From Aliivibrio fischeri (GTDB lineage Bacteria > Pseudomonadota > Gammaproteobacteria > Enterobacterales > Vibrionaceae), in assembly GCF_009727955.1 (NCBI RefSeq), contig NZ_WOBR01000004.1, positions 1,055,724-1,119,723 of the forward strand: a stretch of 64,000 bases of DNA, written 5' to 3'. The notes under the pieces are model-generated. The model did no database searches. It was given only the letters and a program-made list of their open reading frames with translations, and was not told where the DNA came from. Both the position numbers and the translations under genes were made by a program. Below, one piece after another: positions 1 to 9,151 of the stretch (the first letter of the stretch is position 1; each line of letters starts with the position of its first letter).

Positions 1-13
1 TTGGAATTTTAAA

Positions 14-553
14 ATGAAACGTATCTTTGTAAAAACAGCTGGCATTATCCTTCTTGCATCAACATTAACAGGCTGCATTGGGAGTAATGCTGTTACTGGA
101 AAAGTAATGAAATTTAATGTAGAGGTTGTAGATAATCGATATGCGAGAGCTGGTGTTAACTTACTTCTTGCTCCAGTGTATGGCATTACCAGTGCTGTTG
201 ATTACACTCTATTTAACTCATTAGAATTCTGGACAGGAACAAACCCTTTAAACGGTAATTCACATATTTTTGATTCAAAAGTAGACACACAGTTTAAAGT
301 AAATGACGAATTAGACCCATCATTAAGAGATGCGCCTATCGCACCAATTACGAATAATAGAAAGATTAAAACAGGTGAAATGAAAGCCATTGATGAAAAT
401 ACCATTCAAATGGATATCGTATATAACAATGGCGATACCGGCATTCTGACAGGCGTTCGTGATGGTGAAAAAGTTAATTACTATATTGATGATGAACTGA
501 TATCGCAGACTACAATATCTCAATTAAAAACACTTAAAGAAGAAAGTGTTTAA
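14..553 (+). CDS. DUF3332-type lipoprotein
   Basis: A 179-residue protein with a lipoprotein signal: a basic start, a hydrophobic stretch and the lipobox LTGC with the lipidated Cys at 21. The rest is soluble, with no recognisable catalytic motif. It resembles the DUF3332 family of small Vibrio lipoproteins, whose function is unknown. The window begins 13 bases before the start, so any promoter or upstream partner is out of view; GGA lies about 8 bases before the ATG. A strong terminator follows directly, so it ends its transcription unit. The lipoprotein call is firm; the family name is recalled from overall sequence and is less sure. Confidence 0.8.
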   Translation: MKRIFVKTAGIILLASTLTGCIGSNAVTGKVMKFNVEVVDNRYARAGVNLLLAPVYGITSAVDYTLFNSLEFWTGTNPLNGNSHIFDSKVDTQFKVNDELDPSLRDAPIAPITNNRKIKTGEMKAIDENTIQMDIVYNNGDTGILTGVRDGEKVNYYIDDELISQTTISQLKTLKEESV

Positions 554-562
554 TTAATAACT

Positions 563-600
563 AAGCCCCGTAACCTATATAAATTAATACGGGGCTTTAT
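563..600. terminator. Bidirectional rho-independent terminator
   Basis: Ten-base arms AAGCCCCGTA (563-572) and TACGGGGCTT (588-597) form a perfect GC-rich stem. It sits between the convergent lipoprotein gene and the K+ channel gene and can serve both. Confidence 0.85.
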
Positions 601-608
601 CATTAATT

Positions 609-1262
609 TTAACGAGATTGACTTAAGTGACTACTCACTAAGCTTGCAACCATTATCGCCAAATAGAACCCACCTAAGATTGATTCAATAAAAACAAAGA
701 ATCTTGGAATAGGCAATATTGGTGAAATATCACCATAACCCACAGTGGTTAATGTGATAAAACTGAAATATATCGCATCAAACAGATTATCCATCCAAGG
801 TTTAGGCTCTATTCCATTAAATGAATCAGGAAAAAGCTCTATTTGAATGAGATAAATAATTGCCCAAGAAACGCCTAATAATAAATAAACGCAAATGGAA
901 CCCACAATTTGATTACGGCTGACATTATCAGGCAACATTACCTGCTTTAAAGCAGTATAAGTATGAGACAATAAAAAAAATAAGAGTGCTCCTAAGGTAA
1001 TCAAAGACAGATCATACCCTTCTAAGAAAGACAATCCTCCAGATATTGAAGCGATACTTAATAAAAAACCATACCAAGTTCTATACAGTGCTTGCTTACG
1101 ATTGACACCAACAATAGACACTGCCAAACAAATAATGATCAAAGCTAATACGGTTTTCTGTCCACCACTGAAAAGTTGCTGCATAACAGCACTCATAAAT
1201 AGCAAACCCAGTAGAGCAAAAAACAAAAAATAGAAATTATCGTCGGCAGACACTTTTTTCAT
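609..1262 (-). CDS. Two-pore-helix type potassium channel family protein
   Basis: A 217-residue membrane protein with about six hydrophobic segments and the K+ selectivity filter TVGYGD at residues 173-178, followed by a final inner helix. There is no RCK/TrkA-N domain, and no S4-like row of arginines in the N-terminal half, so it looks like an Ion_trans_2 (PF07885) channel rather than a voltage sensor type. The ATG has a good AGGGA Shine-Dalgarno sequence. It starts 2 bases after the stop of the AI-2E permease gene, so the two are probably co-transcribed. Ion selectivity is inferred from the filter; physiology is unknown. Confidence 0.85.
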   Translation of the reverse strand: MKKVSADDNFYFLFFALLGLLFMSAVMQQLFSGGQKTVLALIIICLAVSIVGVNRKQALYRTWYGFLLSIASISGGLSFLEGYDLSLITLGALLFFLLSHTYTALKQVMLPDNVSRNQIVGSICVYLLLGVSWAIIYLIQIELFPDSFNGIEPKPWMDNLFDAIYFSFITLTTVGYGDISPILPIPRFFVFIESILGGFYLAIMVASLVSSHLSQSR

Positions 1263-1264
1263 TG

Positions 1265-2326
1265 TTATTTCCCTGCCGATTCATTATCTAACCAAACCAT
1301 AAATAATTGATAAGTTAGACTTAAAATTACTGCACCGACAAATAAACCAACAATACCTGACATTGCCATTCCACCTAACGCACCAAGTAAAATAACCAGC
1401 ATCGGCGTCTCTGAACCACGGCTAAGTAGCATTGGTTTTAATATCGCATCACTACCGCTAACCACAATACACCATATAAGAAAAAGAACGGCAGTTGTTG
1501 TGGTATCAACACTAAAGACATAAAGAATGACGGGCAATAGAGCAAGAATGGGTGGGAGTTGAATAATGGCAATAAGCATAACAAGCAGCATCCATAACCC
1601 AATGGCAGGAACACCAACGAAAGCCATACCTAAGCCCGCCATTACCGATTGAATCACAGCGACCCCAATAACACCTTGAACAACACTTCTTACGGTTGTT
1701 TTAGATAAGGTTGTTAATGCCTCACCATGTTCACCGGTTAAGCGATTTGCGACTAATACAAAAGCACGTTCACACTTATCTGCATTTGCCATAAAAGCAC
1801 CAGCAATGATGGTCGAGATAATAAACTGAATAAAGCCGCCACCTAATGAACCAACAATCGACGCCAATTTGCCAACAATGGCTTTTACCTCTTCCCCATA
1901 TTTAAGTAAAACACTTTCTAAGTTTGAAGACGCATGAATACCAAAAGCATACGCCTTATCGCCTATTAATGGCCACTCTTTAACGTTTATACTGGGTTTA
2001 GGTATGGATATAGTGCCATTTTGATAGCCTGCCACTAATTCTGAACCACTGGTATATAACCCCGTAGAGAGTGCAACTAAAGGAATAACCAGAAGAACCA
2101 CACCAATAAAGGCTAAACCTGCGCTAACCTTGCCTTTTGAAATTCCAAATTTATTATGCCCCCAAGTGACGATTGGGTATAAAGCGGTGGCGATGATCCC
2201 TCCCCACACAACCAACAGCATAAATGGTTTTAAAATAGAAAAGCACCAAAACACCAAAATAGCGATCGCTGATATTTTAATAAATGCGTCTATTGCCTTA
2301 TTCGAAAAATCATTTTCTAATTTCAT
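1265..2326 (-). CDS. AI-2E family transporter (PerM/YdiK-like permease)
   Basis: A 353-residue polytopic protein with an N-terminal helix pair, a central soluble stretch and a C-terminal bundle of five or more hydrophobic helices. This is the layout of the AI-2E exporter family (PF01594; TqsA, PerM, YdiK). Members vary: some export autoinducer-2, others are Na+/H+ antiporters, so the substrate cannot be read from sequence. I place the start at the ATG at 2326, which has AAGGA six bases upstream, rather than the TTG two codons earlier. It is the first gene of a pair with the K+ channel gene downstream. Confidence 0.8.
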   Translation of the reverse strand: MKLENDFSNKAIDAFIKISAIAILVFWCFSILKPFMLLVVWGGIIATALYPIVTWGHNKFGISKGKVSAGLAFIGVVLLVIPLVALSTGLYTSGSELVAGYQNGTISIPKPSINVKEWPLIGDKAYAFGIHASSNLESVLLKYGEEVKAIVGKLASIVGSLGGGFIQFIISTIIAGAFMANADKCERAFVLVANRLTGEHGEALTTLSKTTVRSVVQGVIGVAVIQSVMAGLGMAFVGVPAIGLWMLLVMLIAIIQLPPILALLPVILYVFSVDTTTTAVLFLIWCIVVSGSDAILKPMLLSRGSETPMLVILLGALGGMAMSGIVGLFVGAVILSLTYQLFMVWLDNESAGK

Positions 2327-2351
2327 AAACAATCCTTGTTCGTAATGAAAA

Positions 2352-3371
2352 CTATGGCTGCATTTTTAAAAACGCCCATTGTCGTGTTTCTAAAAAGAAA
2401 GAAACGATAATCATATAAATACCAATCATAAACAGTTGAAAGATACGTATAAACATATTGCTATCGATATCACCAGAACTCATTAATGTACTTCCTAACA
2501 ATACAAGTACAGTACTAAAAGCCGTAGCATAAACTGGAGCTTTTGCTGGTTTTGTATAGATTTGAGTTGCCATTATCAAAGCAATTAATGAAATAAATAG
2601 CGTATAAAATAAAATATTAGGTGCGAGGCTTAACACTGAAAAAACACCGATCGCCAAAGCACCGCCAATACTATTGGCGATAATCAAAAATGCGCTCAAT
2701 TTAACTGATTTCTCACCTGTAATCATTAAAGATAACAAGGCGATAAACATCATAGTTAATAGAGCCTCTGATATTTGAAAAATGAAGAAAAAGCAAACGA
2801 CGGGAAACGAAATAATCATCGCTCTAAATGCTGCATACCATCGCTGTTGCTTGGATAATGGTGAAGGTTGATACCCAGAAAAAGAGGATTCTTTCTCAGG
2901 AAAATAAATATGAACTAAAGCAAAAATAATAACCGCCACAACCCCCGAGCTTGCTAAACCTGTCGCAAGAAAAACCGACATACCCGGATTGGATATCGCC
3001 ATAAACGGAAGCATTAATATGGCAATAATCAATATGGTTGCAAACAAATTCCATTTAGGATCCGTAAACAAATAGTATCCCCACAACATCATAATCCCGA
3101 CCAAAATAAGCATTGGAATTGGGTATTGAGTTATCCCATTTGATAGCAACAAACCAAGCACCATGGTAACGACCATAGCGATGGTTAATTCATATAAAGT
3201 TTCTTTATTTAACTCAGGTTTATCAATCAGAAACTTAGCCACAAAAACAGGGGCAACGAAGGCTAATGGCCAATCTATTAGTGCAGCAAGAAATACGGCA
3301 AGACCTACCCCTACCGTATATCTCAGTATCTTAGTTTGAATTCGAGTATCTTCAATGACGTTATCTGACAT
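2352..3371 (-). CDS. DUF2955 family inner-membrane protein (efflux partner of HlyD-type adaptor)
   Basis: A 339-residue protein made of two sets of about five hydrophobic helices separated by a polar linker near residues 160-185. This arrangement is typical of the DUF2955/FUSC-like membrane proteins found beside HlyD-type adaptors. Its start overlaps the end of the adaptor gene by 11 bases, so translation is probably coupled. Family knowledge suggests a role in efflux of small aromatic or amphipathic compounds, but nothing here identifies the substrate. No outer-membrane TolC partner is encoded nearby, so a shared TolC would be needed. Confidence 0.75.
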   Translation of the reverse strand: MSDNVIEDTRIQTKILRYTVGVGLAVFLAALIDWPLAFVAPVFVAKFLIDKPELNKETLYELTIAMVVTMVLGLLLSNGITQYPIPMLILVGIMMLWGYYLFTDPKWNLFATILIIAILMLPFMAISNPGMSVFLATGLASSGVVAVIIFALVHIYFPEKESSFSGYQPSPLSKQQRWYAAFRAMIISFPVVCFFFIFQISEALLTMMFIALLSLMITGEKSVKLSAFLIIANSIGGALAIGVFSVLSLAPNILFYTLFISLIALIMATQIYTKPAKAPVYATAFSTVLVLLGSTLMSSGDIDSNMFIRIFQLFMIGIYMIIVSFFLETRQWAFLKMQP

Positions 3372-4488
3372 AAGACATCAAGCTCACAAAGCGGATCCAC
3401 AGTTTGCCTATCGTATTAAAAATAACGTTATCACCACTATACACAATTACATCCGCTTGCCCGCCGATACGCAATTGTCCTGTTGTTTGTGAATGATCAA
3501 ACTCAATGGCAATTGGTAGCATCTGAGTTTGGCGTAACCATCCAGTTTGATTATTCGCTTGAGCTAACTTGCCCGCTTGATTGCTTTGCCCCCAATCAAC
3601 GCCCCAATCAACGCTGCTTACCGTACCTTGAATCACTTTGCCTGGAGCAAAATCCAATGCGATTTCAACTTTATCGCCCGGTTGAATATTTCCTAAGCTA
3701 TTTTCTCTAAAATACGCTTCAATCCAAATACTTTCCGTTGAAACAAACGTCATGATTGGCTGACCAGCAGAAGCATAAAACCCTTCAGATAAACTAAAAT
3801 TAGACACTCCGCCATCAGTAGGCGCTTTAATTTCCGTTCTCTCTAAATTAATTTGAGCTTGCTCTAATGCCAACAACGCAGCTTTAATCTGACTGTTTTC
3901 AGCACCATCAGCACCCAATTGTTTCTTCGATTTTTCGAGATCAGCTTGAGCATTAACAACATTCGCTTTTGCTGTAGCTAATGCCGCTCGTGCTTTATCT
4001 GCATCAGATTTAGATACAACACCACGCTCTGCCATTTCAAGAATACGATTAGATTGAAGTCGCGTATTTTCCAATTCAACATTTGCGCTAGTTAATCTTG
4101 CTTGAGATGAAGCAATCACCGCAGTTTGAGCCCCTACATTTTGCCCTGCAATTTCTAAACTTTGTTCTGCTTGTTTTAATGCGATTTCATAATCAACAGG
4201 ATTTAATTTAGCAAGTACATCGCCTTCTTTAATTAGTTGATTGGGTTGAACTAAAATATCTAAAACTTGCCCAGAGACTTCAGGCTTTATAGGAACGACA
4301 TAGCCCTTTACTCGGGCATTATCGGTTAAAGGAATAATGCGATCAGAAATAATGCTAAATAACAGTAGAGCAGCAACCGTAATTAACAAATAATTCGTAA
4401 TTTTTCGAACCTTATTTTTTTTAGGAGCGTTATTTTCTTGTGAGGTATTTTCACTCTCTTCTTTTGGTGCTTTTATTTCTTCTGTCAT
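3361..4488 (-). CDS. HlyD/EmrA-family membrane fusion protein
   Basis: A 375-residue periplasmic adaptor. There is a short cytoplasmic tail, one transmembrane helix at about residues 31-49, a first biotinyl-lipoyl half near 60-100, a long coiled-coil hairpin rich in Ala, Gln and Glu (about 100-215), then the second lipoyl half and beta-barrel domain. Such proteins link an inner-membrane pump to an outer-membrane channel. It is the first gene of a two-gene unit with the DUF2955 protein. The upstream region shared with the divergent AraC gene contains one copy of the 16-bp motif repeated through this region, which may make the pump part of that regulon. Confidence 0.88.
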   Translation of the reverse strand: MTEEIKAPKEESENTSQENNAPKKNKVRKITNYLLITVAALLLFSIISDRIIPLTDNARVKGYVVPIKPEVSGQVLDILVQPNQLIKEGDVLAKLNPVDYEIALKQAEQSLEIAGQNVGAQTAVIASSQARLTSANVELENTRLQSNRILEMAERGVVSKSDADKARAALATAKANVVNAQADLEKSKKQLGADGAENSQIKAALLALEQAQINLERTEIKAPTDGGVSNFSLSEGFYASAGQPIMTFVSTESIWIEAYFRENSLGNIQPGDKVEIALDFAPGKVIQGTVSSVDWGVDWGQSNQAGKLAQANNQTGWLRQTQMLPIAIEFDHSQTTGQLRIGGQADVIVYSGDNVIFNTIGKLWIRFVSLMSYVR

Positions 4489-4702
4489 ACCGTTACCTAC
4501 CGCTATTGGAATCCATTCCTAAACTATATTTATAGTCGCTATTTGAAAAAAATCGAGAAACTTATATAGAAAATACTTATTATTTAATTAGTTATTTATA
4601 TAAGATCTAATACTCATCAATATACAACAGTACAGCAATATTGTGTTGTGTGTCGCAAATTGAACTAAAAGATAAAAATATCAGCAAATAGAGAATGATT
4701 AC

Positions 4703-4718
4703 TTACCATTTTACGCCA
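4703..4718. promoter_or_regulatory. Copy 1 of a 16-bp putative AraC-type operator
   Basis: TTACCATTTTACGCCA lies between the divergent HlyD operon and first AraC gene, 36 bases before the AraC ATG. It matches the consensus TTRCCATTTNACGMCA seen at four other upstream sites in this window. Copies 1 and 4 also share the flank ATTAC on the left and A on the right. Confidence 0.65.
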
Positions 4719-4754
4719 ATACTTATTATTCGTTTTACATAGAATGAGTTATTT

Positions 4755-5762
4755 ATGCCGTCTTCTAACACAGCACCATTACCAATGATCCGTACGGGTT
4801 ATACAAAAATTCTTATTGATGTGTTTGCAAAGCACGGAATAAATACTCAAGAACTGTTACGTGACTCTGGACTGCCTCCAGACCTGTTTAATACCGATAA
4901 AGACTATTTACCAACTGAGCCCGTAAAACGTTTGATCTATTTACTCTCATCTCAAGTTGGTATTAACAATTTTAGTGAACTTTTACGGTTAGCTTTCCGA
5001 CAACGCATTATTCCGCAAATACTCAAACAATTTAGTGAAGCGGTTACCGTTAAAGAGGCGCTTGAAAAAGCAAGTGATGTATTTAAGAGTGACTCACCGG
5101 GAAGCTCAATTTCATTTGAAGAAGAATACAATAAACACTGGTTTTGTCGATCTACACCTTATGAAAACAGTGTTTACTTTTTGTGGAGCGAAGTGTTTGC
5201 CGTTTTATATATCATAGAACTCATTCAGGCATTAACCAAAACGAATTGGTTCCCTCAACAAATCCGAATTCAACACAACGATGCCGACGCTTTATTGTCT
5301 TCATTAAATAGCAAGACCCAATTGTTTATTGGTCAGCATACTACAGCCGTTTTGATTGATGACGATATACTGCACAAAGAAATCCATATATCGCATTCCG
5401 ATACCGAACAAAAGCAACCATTAGTTGAATGGCACTCTAGCTTTAGTGACAGTGTATTTACCGCTTTACTACCTTATGTGAGAGAGCATTCTTTAACGGT
5501 TAATCAAGCTGCAAAACTGCTAAATATGACCTCAAGAACATTTCAACGACGCTTAAAAGAAGAACGCACATCATTTAGACAAATAAAAGAAAGTCTTATG
5601 CTATCTGTCTCTTGTGAGCTTATGGAGGAGGGGCATTCGCTAACCCATATATCAAACCAACTTGGTTATAATAATATCTCGCATTTTTCACGAGCATTTA
5701 AACGGATCAGCGGATTAACCCCTAAGTTATATAAGAAGACCATTCTTGGTCTACAAAATTAA
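4755..5762 (+). CDS. AraC-family transcriptional regulator with Arabinose_bd-type sensor domain
   Basis: A 335-residue regulator. Residues about 20-205 match the N-terminal ligand-sensing domain (PF12625 type) seen in OruR-like AraC proteins, and residues about 240-330 form the double helix-turn-helix DNA-binding domain, with the helix TSRTFQRRLKEE and the hallmark GYNNISHFSRAFKRISG-like second helix. It is divergent from the efflux pair and convergent with an amidohydrolase gene 17 bases away. One motif copy lies 36 bases upstream, which would suit autoregulation. It is a paralogue of the regulator at 10.7-11.7 kb. The ligand is unknown; it could be a dipeptide or amide handled by the amidohydrolases. 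Confidence 0.88.
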   Translation: MPSSNTAPLPMIRTGYTKILIDVFAKHGINTQELLRDSGLPPDLFNTDKDYLPTEPVKRLIYLLSSQVGINNFSELLRLAFRQRIIPQILKQFSEAVTVKEALEKASDVFKSDSPGSSISFEEEYNKHWFCRSTPYENSVYFLWSEVFAVLYIIELIQALTKTNWFPQQIRIQHNDADALLSSLNSKTQLFIGQHTTAVLIDDDILHKEIHISHSDTEQKQPLVEWHSSFSDSVFTALLPYVREHSLTVNQAAKLLNMTSRTFQRRLKEERTSFRQIKESLMLSVSCELMEEGHSLTHISNQLGYNNISHFSRAFKRISGLTPKLYKKTILGLQN

Positions 5763-5779
5763 CAACTCATGCGAATTGC

Positions 5780-7039
5780 TTATAGCGTATTTTTGTACAC
5801 CACTCCATCTTTCATGATGAGCTTTTGTGTTTCAGTATTAGTAACACATGACACGCCATTCAAAGGATTCCCTTCAATGATAAGTAAGTCAGCATAAGCC
5901 CCTTCAGTAATTTGACCTAGCTTGCCTTCTTGGTATGGATGCTTGTATGTTGACATCTCAAACAAACGTCCACAATTCGATGTCACCATTTTAAGAGCAG
6001 TCAATGAATCAAATACCGTCTCAATAGCTTGAAGTTCTTCTGACTGTGTTTTATGGACATCAAGCGTGCCTACACAATCGGTACCAAAACAAATATTTTG
6101 GATATCGTACTTTTTAATTAACTCTGCTGACTTAAACATCGCTTTACCTACTCGCTCTGTTTTTTGGTATAAAGTTTCACTACCAAGTGGGATTTTTCGT
6201 TCAGCAATCAGTGATGACGTAAAGTACGATGGAATAACAAAGATCCCTTTATCTTTAATCGTTTTAGCAATGTCATCATCCATAATAGTGGCATGCTCAA
6301 AAGACATAACACCCGCTTCCGCAGCTCTTCTCATGGCATCAGCAGTATGAATATGCGCAGCGACATAAGTACCATAATCGGATGCGGCTTCAACCGCTGC
6401 TTTCATTTCATCTAATGTGTATTGAATCGTATCAAGTGGATCAAATGTCGATGAAGCGCCACCACCAGCCATCATTTTAATTTGCGATGCGCCCATAAAT
6501 AACTGCTCACGTACCGCTCTAAGCACTTCTGAGCGGCCATCTGCTACTTTAAATGCGCCCGTTTTCATTATTGGAGAATCTTCATGACTACCAGTACGTT
6601 CTTGTGCTTGGTTTTGACGATAATCAGAATGACCGCAAGTTTGTGAAATAGCCGCTTGAGAAGGCAGAATTCTAGGACCTGTTGCATAACCATTATCGAT
6701 ACAATTTTTAAGCCCTAGCGTATTGCCCGCGACGTCACGAACCGTTGTAAAGCCACGCATTAACATGCCTTCAGCCACTTTTGCAGAGCGAATTGCGACT
6801 TCTTCTCTGGTCATCTTATCAAGTTCATGAAAAGGTGCAGACATCGTTATATGAACGTGTGCATCCATAAGACCCGGCATCACTGTACCACCTTTAGCAT
6901 CAATAATTTCGCTTGCTAAAGATAAGTCAACATCACCAATTTGAGTGATCACATTATTTTCAATTAGCAAAGACACATTTTCTTGTAATTGATTATCTAC
7001 GCCATTAAATACGTTTGCATTAGTTATTACTGTAGTCAT
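5780..7039 (-). CDS. Imidazolonepropionase-like amidohydrolase (cytoplasmic)
   Basis: A 419-residue metal-dependent hydrolase of the COG1228 type. The metal-site residues are visible: HVH at 61-63, the probable carboxylated lysine K188 in QIKMMAGGG, H229/H231, H249 in FEHA, and D321 in FGTDCVG. Family members include dipeptidases that release C-terminal Lys, Arg or Pro, and imidazolonepropionase itself; histidine-degradation neighbours are absent, so a peptidase or amidase role is more likely. It has no signal peptide, unlike its paralogue at 9.2-10.5 kb. A motif copy lies 61 bases upstream of the ATG. Substrate is not identifiable from sequence. Confidence 0.85.
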   Translation of the reverse strand: MTTVITNANVFNGVDNQLQENVSLLIENNVITQIGDVDLSLASEIIDAKGGTVMPGLMDAHVHITMSAPFHELDKMTREEVAIRSAKVAEGMLMRGFTTVRDVAGNTLGLKNCIDNGYATGPRILPSQAAISQTCGHSDYRQNQAQERTGSHEDSPIMKTGAFKVADGRSEVLRAVREQLFMGASQIKMMAGGGASSTFDPLDTIQYTLDEMKAAVEAASDYGTYVAAHIHTADAMRRAAEAGVMSFEHATIMDDDIAKTIKDKGIFVIPSYFTSSLIAERKIPLGSETLYQKTERVGKAMFKSAELIKKYDIQNICFGTDCVGTLDVHKTQSEELQAIETVFDSLTALKMVTSNCGRLFEMSTYKHPYQEGKLGQITEGAYADLLIIEGNPLNGVSCVTNTETQKLIMKDGVVYKNTL

Positions 7040-7100
7040 ATTTTTCTCTCTTTAATTTTGTGGGGACAGAGAGATAATAGGTCAAATTTGATGCAGAGAA

Positions 7101-7116
7101 TTGCCATTTGACGACA
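7101..7116. promoter_or_regulatory. Copy 2 of the 16-bp putative AraC-type operator
   Basis: TTGCCATTTGACGACA lies 61 bases before the cytoplasmic amidohydrolase gene. It is identical over all 16 bases to copy 3, which precedes the paralogous exported amidohydrolase. Confidence 0.7.
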
Positions 7117-7162
7117 CAGATAATATTACCTAATAGTACCACCTGGCATAGTCATTCTTTTC

Positions 7163-8434
7163 TTATAGAAAAACTCTTGCTCGTATTCCAAACACCCACG
7201 CACTACTCTCATTAGAAAGCGCAGGATTGTTTATGTACTGAATATCTGGGGTGATCTGAAAATTATCCCCTATTTGCATGTTGTAATATAACTCAGCCGT
7301 AGTTTGATACTTTTCAGCTCCCATAAATTTTTGCAATGTATCGCTGTTGGTTTCAGACCAGTTAACAGCAAAACCTAAATTATTATTACCAGTACCGAGT
7401 CCAAAGTACCCAACACCGACACTTAACGATTTATCGAATAAGGCAACATCTCCTTCAGATATACCACCACGAACAAAAGGCATAAATTGAGCAGTAACAA
7501 ACTGACTCCATGAAAAGTTAACACCTTGTCCACTCTCACCGCCAATAACGCTTCCATCAGATAACACCGTTGATGATAAACTGTGTCTTGATCCTTCATC
7601 AAAATGCCACAAGGTTACATGAAAATTGTCGGTATAAATTTGGCCTTGTGAATCAGCCCACCCTAACTCAAGGGTTTTAAAATAAGTGCTGTCATGAAAG
7701 GCTGTATCAAACCCTTCAAAAATATCATCAGACTTCCCTTTTGCATCTGCAATGCCAGCAACGACATAAAAATTATCTGTGACCATATGCCCGGCAGAAA
7801 TAGCTAAGATACCATCGTCAGGTAAACCCATGACCCCAGCCCCTGTACTAAATGCTAAATTTGTAAACCCAGTCCACGGACTCGCCAAAGCATATGCATC
7901 TACATAATCAGTCACATCTTGCCAACCAATGATCAGCGATGTTTTTCCATTATTGAATTTTTGTTTCCAGTGTAGATTAGTAATCCTTGTTCCTTGATCG
8001 TTATAAGCGGGGGCTATCATTCCCACATAACCTAACCCCTCTGGGCCATTACTAATATCATCAATGAAAGCCATGTTTTTAGGTGGTGTTGAACTGTAAG
8101 CATGCCTATGCTCGACCTTCCAAACAATGCCACCAGTATCCTCTGTGCCATTACCAACTAAATGCCAAGCCCCATAAAACCGCGCAATACCGGATGAACG
8201 ATCAATGCTATTTCCTTGAGAACCATTAGGAGAAGAAAGACCTAATGCCAAATAATCAATGCCAAAAGTGATGCCTTTATTCGATAGTTCTTCTCGCCAG
8301 TGTGCTTTTAGAGACGATTTACTTTCAATGGTATTTTCTACAGAGTCGGGGCTTTCGAAATTTGCAGCAAACGTAAAAGGTGAAGTTAACGCCGTGATCA
8401 ATAAACTATTTTTTATCATATTATTATTACTCAA
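7163..8434 (-). CDS. OprB-like carbohydrate-selective porin family protein
   Basis: An outer-membrane protein of about 423 residues with a signal peptide ending near TFAANF, alternating aromatic beta-strand pattern and a C-terminal strand ending in the aromatic-rich VFGIRARVFL. The pattern of GxxWxVEHRH and GWADSQGQIYTDNFHVT-like strands resembles OprB-type porins (PF04966). In the longest frame AGGAG directly abuts the ATG at 8440; the TTG at 8434 has the proper six-base spacing, so I prefer it. The gene begins 17 bases after the DUF3299 gene and is probably in its operon. In this context it may admit the substrate of the amidohydrolases rather than a sugar. Confidence 0.75.
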   Translation of the reverse strand: MSNNNMIKNSLLITALTSPFTFAANFESPDSVENTIESKSSLKAHWREELSNKGITFGIDYLALGLSSPNGSQGNSIDRSSGIARFYGAWHLVGNGTEDTGGIVWKVEHRHAYSSTPPKNMAFIDDISNGPEGLGYVGMIAPAYNDQGTRITNLHWKQKFNNGKTSLIIGWQDVTDYVDAYALASPWTGFTNLAFSTGAGVMGLPDDGILAISAGHMVTDNFYVVAGIADAKGKSDDIFEGFDTAFHDSTYFKTLELGWADSQGQIYTDNFHVTLWHFDEGSRHSLSSTVLSDGSVIGGESGQGVNFSWSQFVTAQFMPFVRGGISEGDVALFDKSLSVGVGYFGLGTGNNNLGFAVNWSETNSDTLQKFMGAEKYQTTAELYYNMQIGDNFQITPDIQYINNPALSNESSAWVFGIRARVFL

Positions 8435-8451
8435 TGTCATCTCCTAGTTTA

Positions 8452-9093
8452 TTAAATTTCGGGTTCATAATAATCTTCAATCAACGATGCATTCATTTCA
8501 TATCCCATTGTGATATTACTTTGACCATCCACTAAAAATACTTCTTCCGTCACTTTTTTCGAATGAAAATCACCCTCAATCCAAACTGGATATTGCACAT
8601 TTTGCACAGTAAAGCCTTCTGGATATGAAACTCGAACAATTTGATTTGCAGGTGGCGGAGGCATATGAATGCAAGCTCCTGCTACGGGGACTAATAAAAA
8701 CTCGGTTGTTTTTAAACCGTCAAACTCAATAGGGACAATGAACCCTGGCATACGTACTTTTTTTCCATCGTATTCTTGAGTTATTGCTTCTGCATTCTTT
8801 TGCTTTGCTGTCATGTATGCTTGTCTTGCAGCAATCGCCTCTGTTGCATTAACCCCCTCTTTTTTAAGTTGATTCATTAGTTCTAAACGCTGCTCTTCTG
8901 CTTTTTCTGTAGCATCATTCTGTAATATTAAAATTTGCTTAAGAGTCAGTTTTTGTTGGTCAGTTAATTCCGGTAAACGTACATTAACTTCAGTTTGTTT
9001 GATGGCTAATTCCTGCCACTTTAATTCAATTAGTTCGTTACTCATTGAATAAAAAGGAATACATAGCATCAATAACAAGATAATTTTTTTCAT
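8452..9093 (-). CDS. DUF3299 periplasmic protein
   Basis: A 213-residue exported protein. The signal peptide covers about residues 1-18; a Lys/Gln/Glu-rich, probably helical segment (about 30-110) follows, then the DUF3299 domain. The signature VAGACIHMPPPPANQ contains C141 and H143 next to four prolines and could bind a metal. DUF3299 genes occur beside transport systems, some linked to zinc, but no function is established to my knowledge. It has an AAGGA ribosome site and lies upstream of the porin gene in the same direction. A hairpin at 9110-9130 separates it from the exported amidohydrolase. Confidence 0.78.
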   Translation of the reverse strand: MKKIILLLMLCIPFYSMSNELIELKWQELAIKQTEVNVRLPELTDQQKLTLKQILILQNDATEKAEEQRLELMNQLKKEGVNATEAIAARQAYMTAKQKNAEAITQEYDGKKVRMPGFIVPIEFDGLKTTEFLLVPVAGACIHMPPPPANQIVRVSYPEGFTVQNVQYPVWIEGDFHSKKVTEEVFLVDGQSNITMGYEMNASLIEDYYEPEI

Positions 9094-9109
9094 TATGGAT
9101 CCTTATAAC

Positions 9110-9130
9110 TAGCCTACATTAAGTAGGCTA
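9110..9130 (-). terminator. Hairpin between the exported amidohydrolase and DUF3299 genes
   Basis: Arms TAGCCTAC and GTAGGCTA pair perfectly around a five-base loop. No T-run follows on the minus strand, so it may attenuate transcription or protect an mRNA end rather than fully terminate. Confidence 0.45.
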
Positions 9131-9151
9131 TACAAAAAGGTTCATCAACGG

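Noticed and set aside
9110..9130. Strong terminator between exported amidohydrolase and DUF3299 genes
   Set aside because: The stem is good but lacks a T-run on the minus strand, so I list it only as a low-confidence hairpin.
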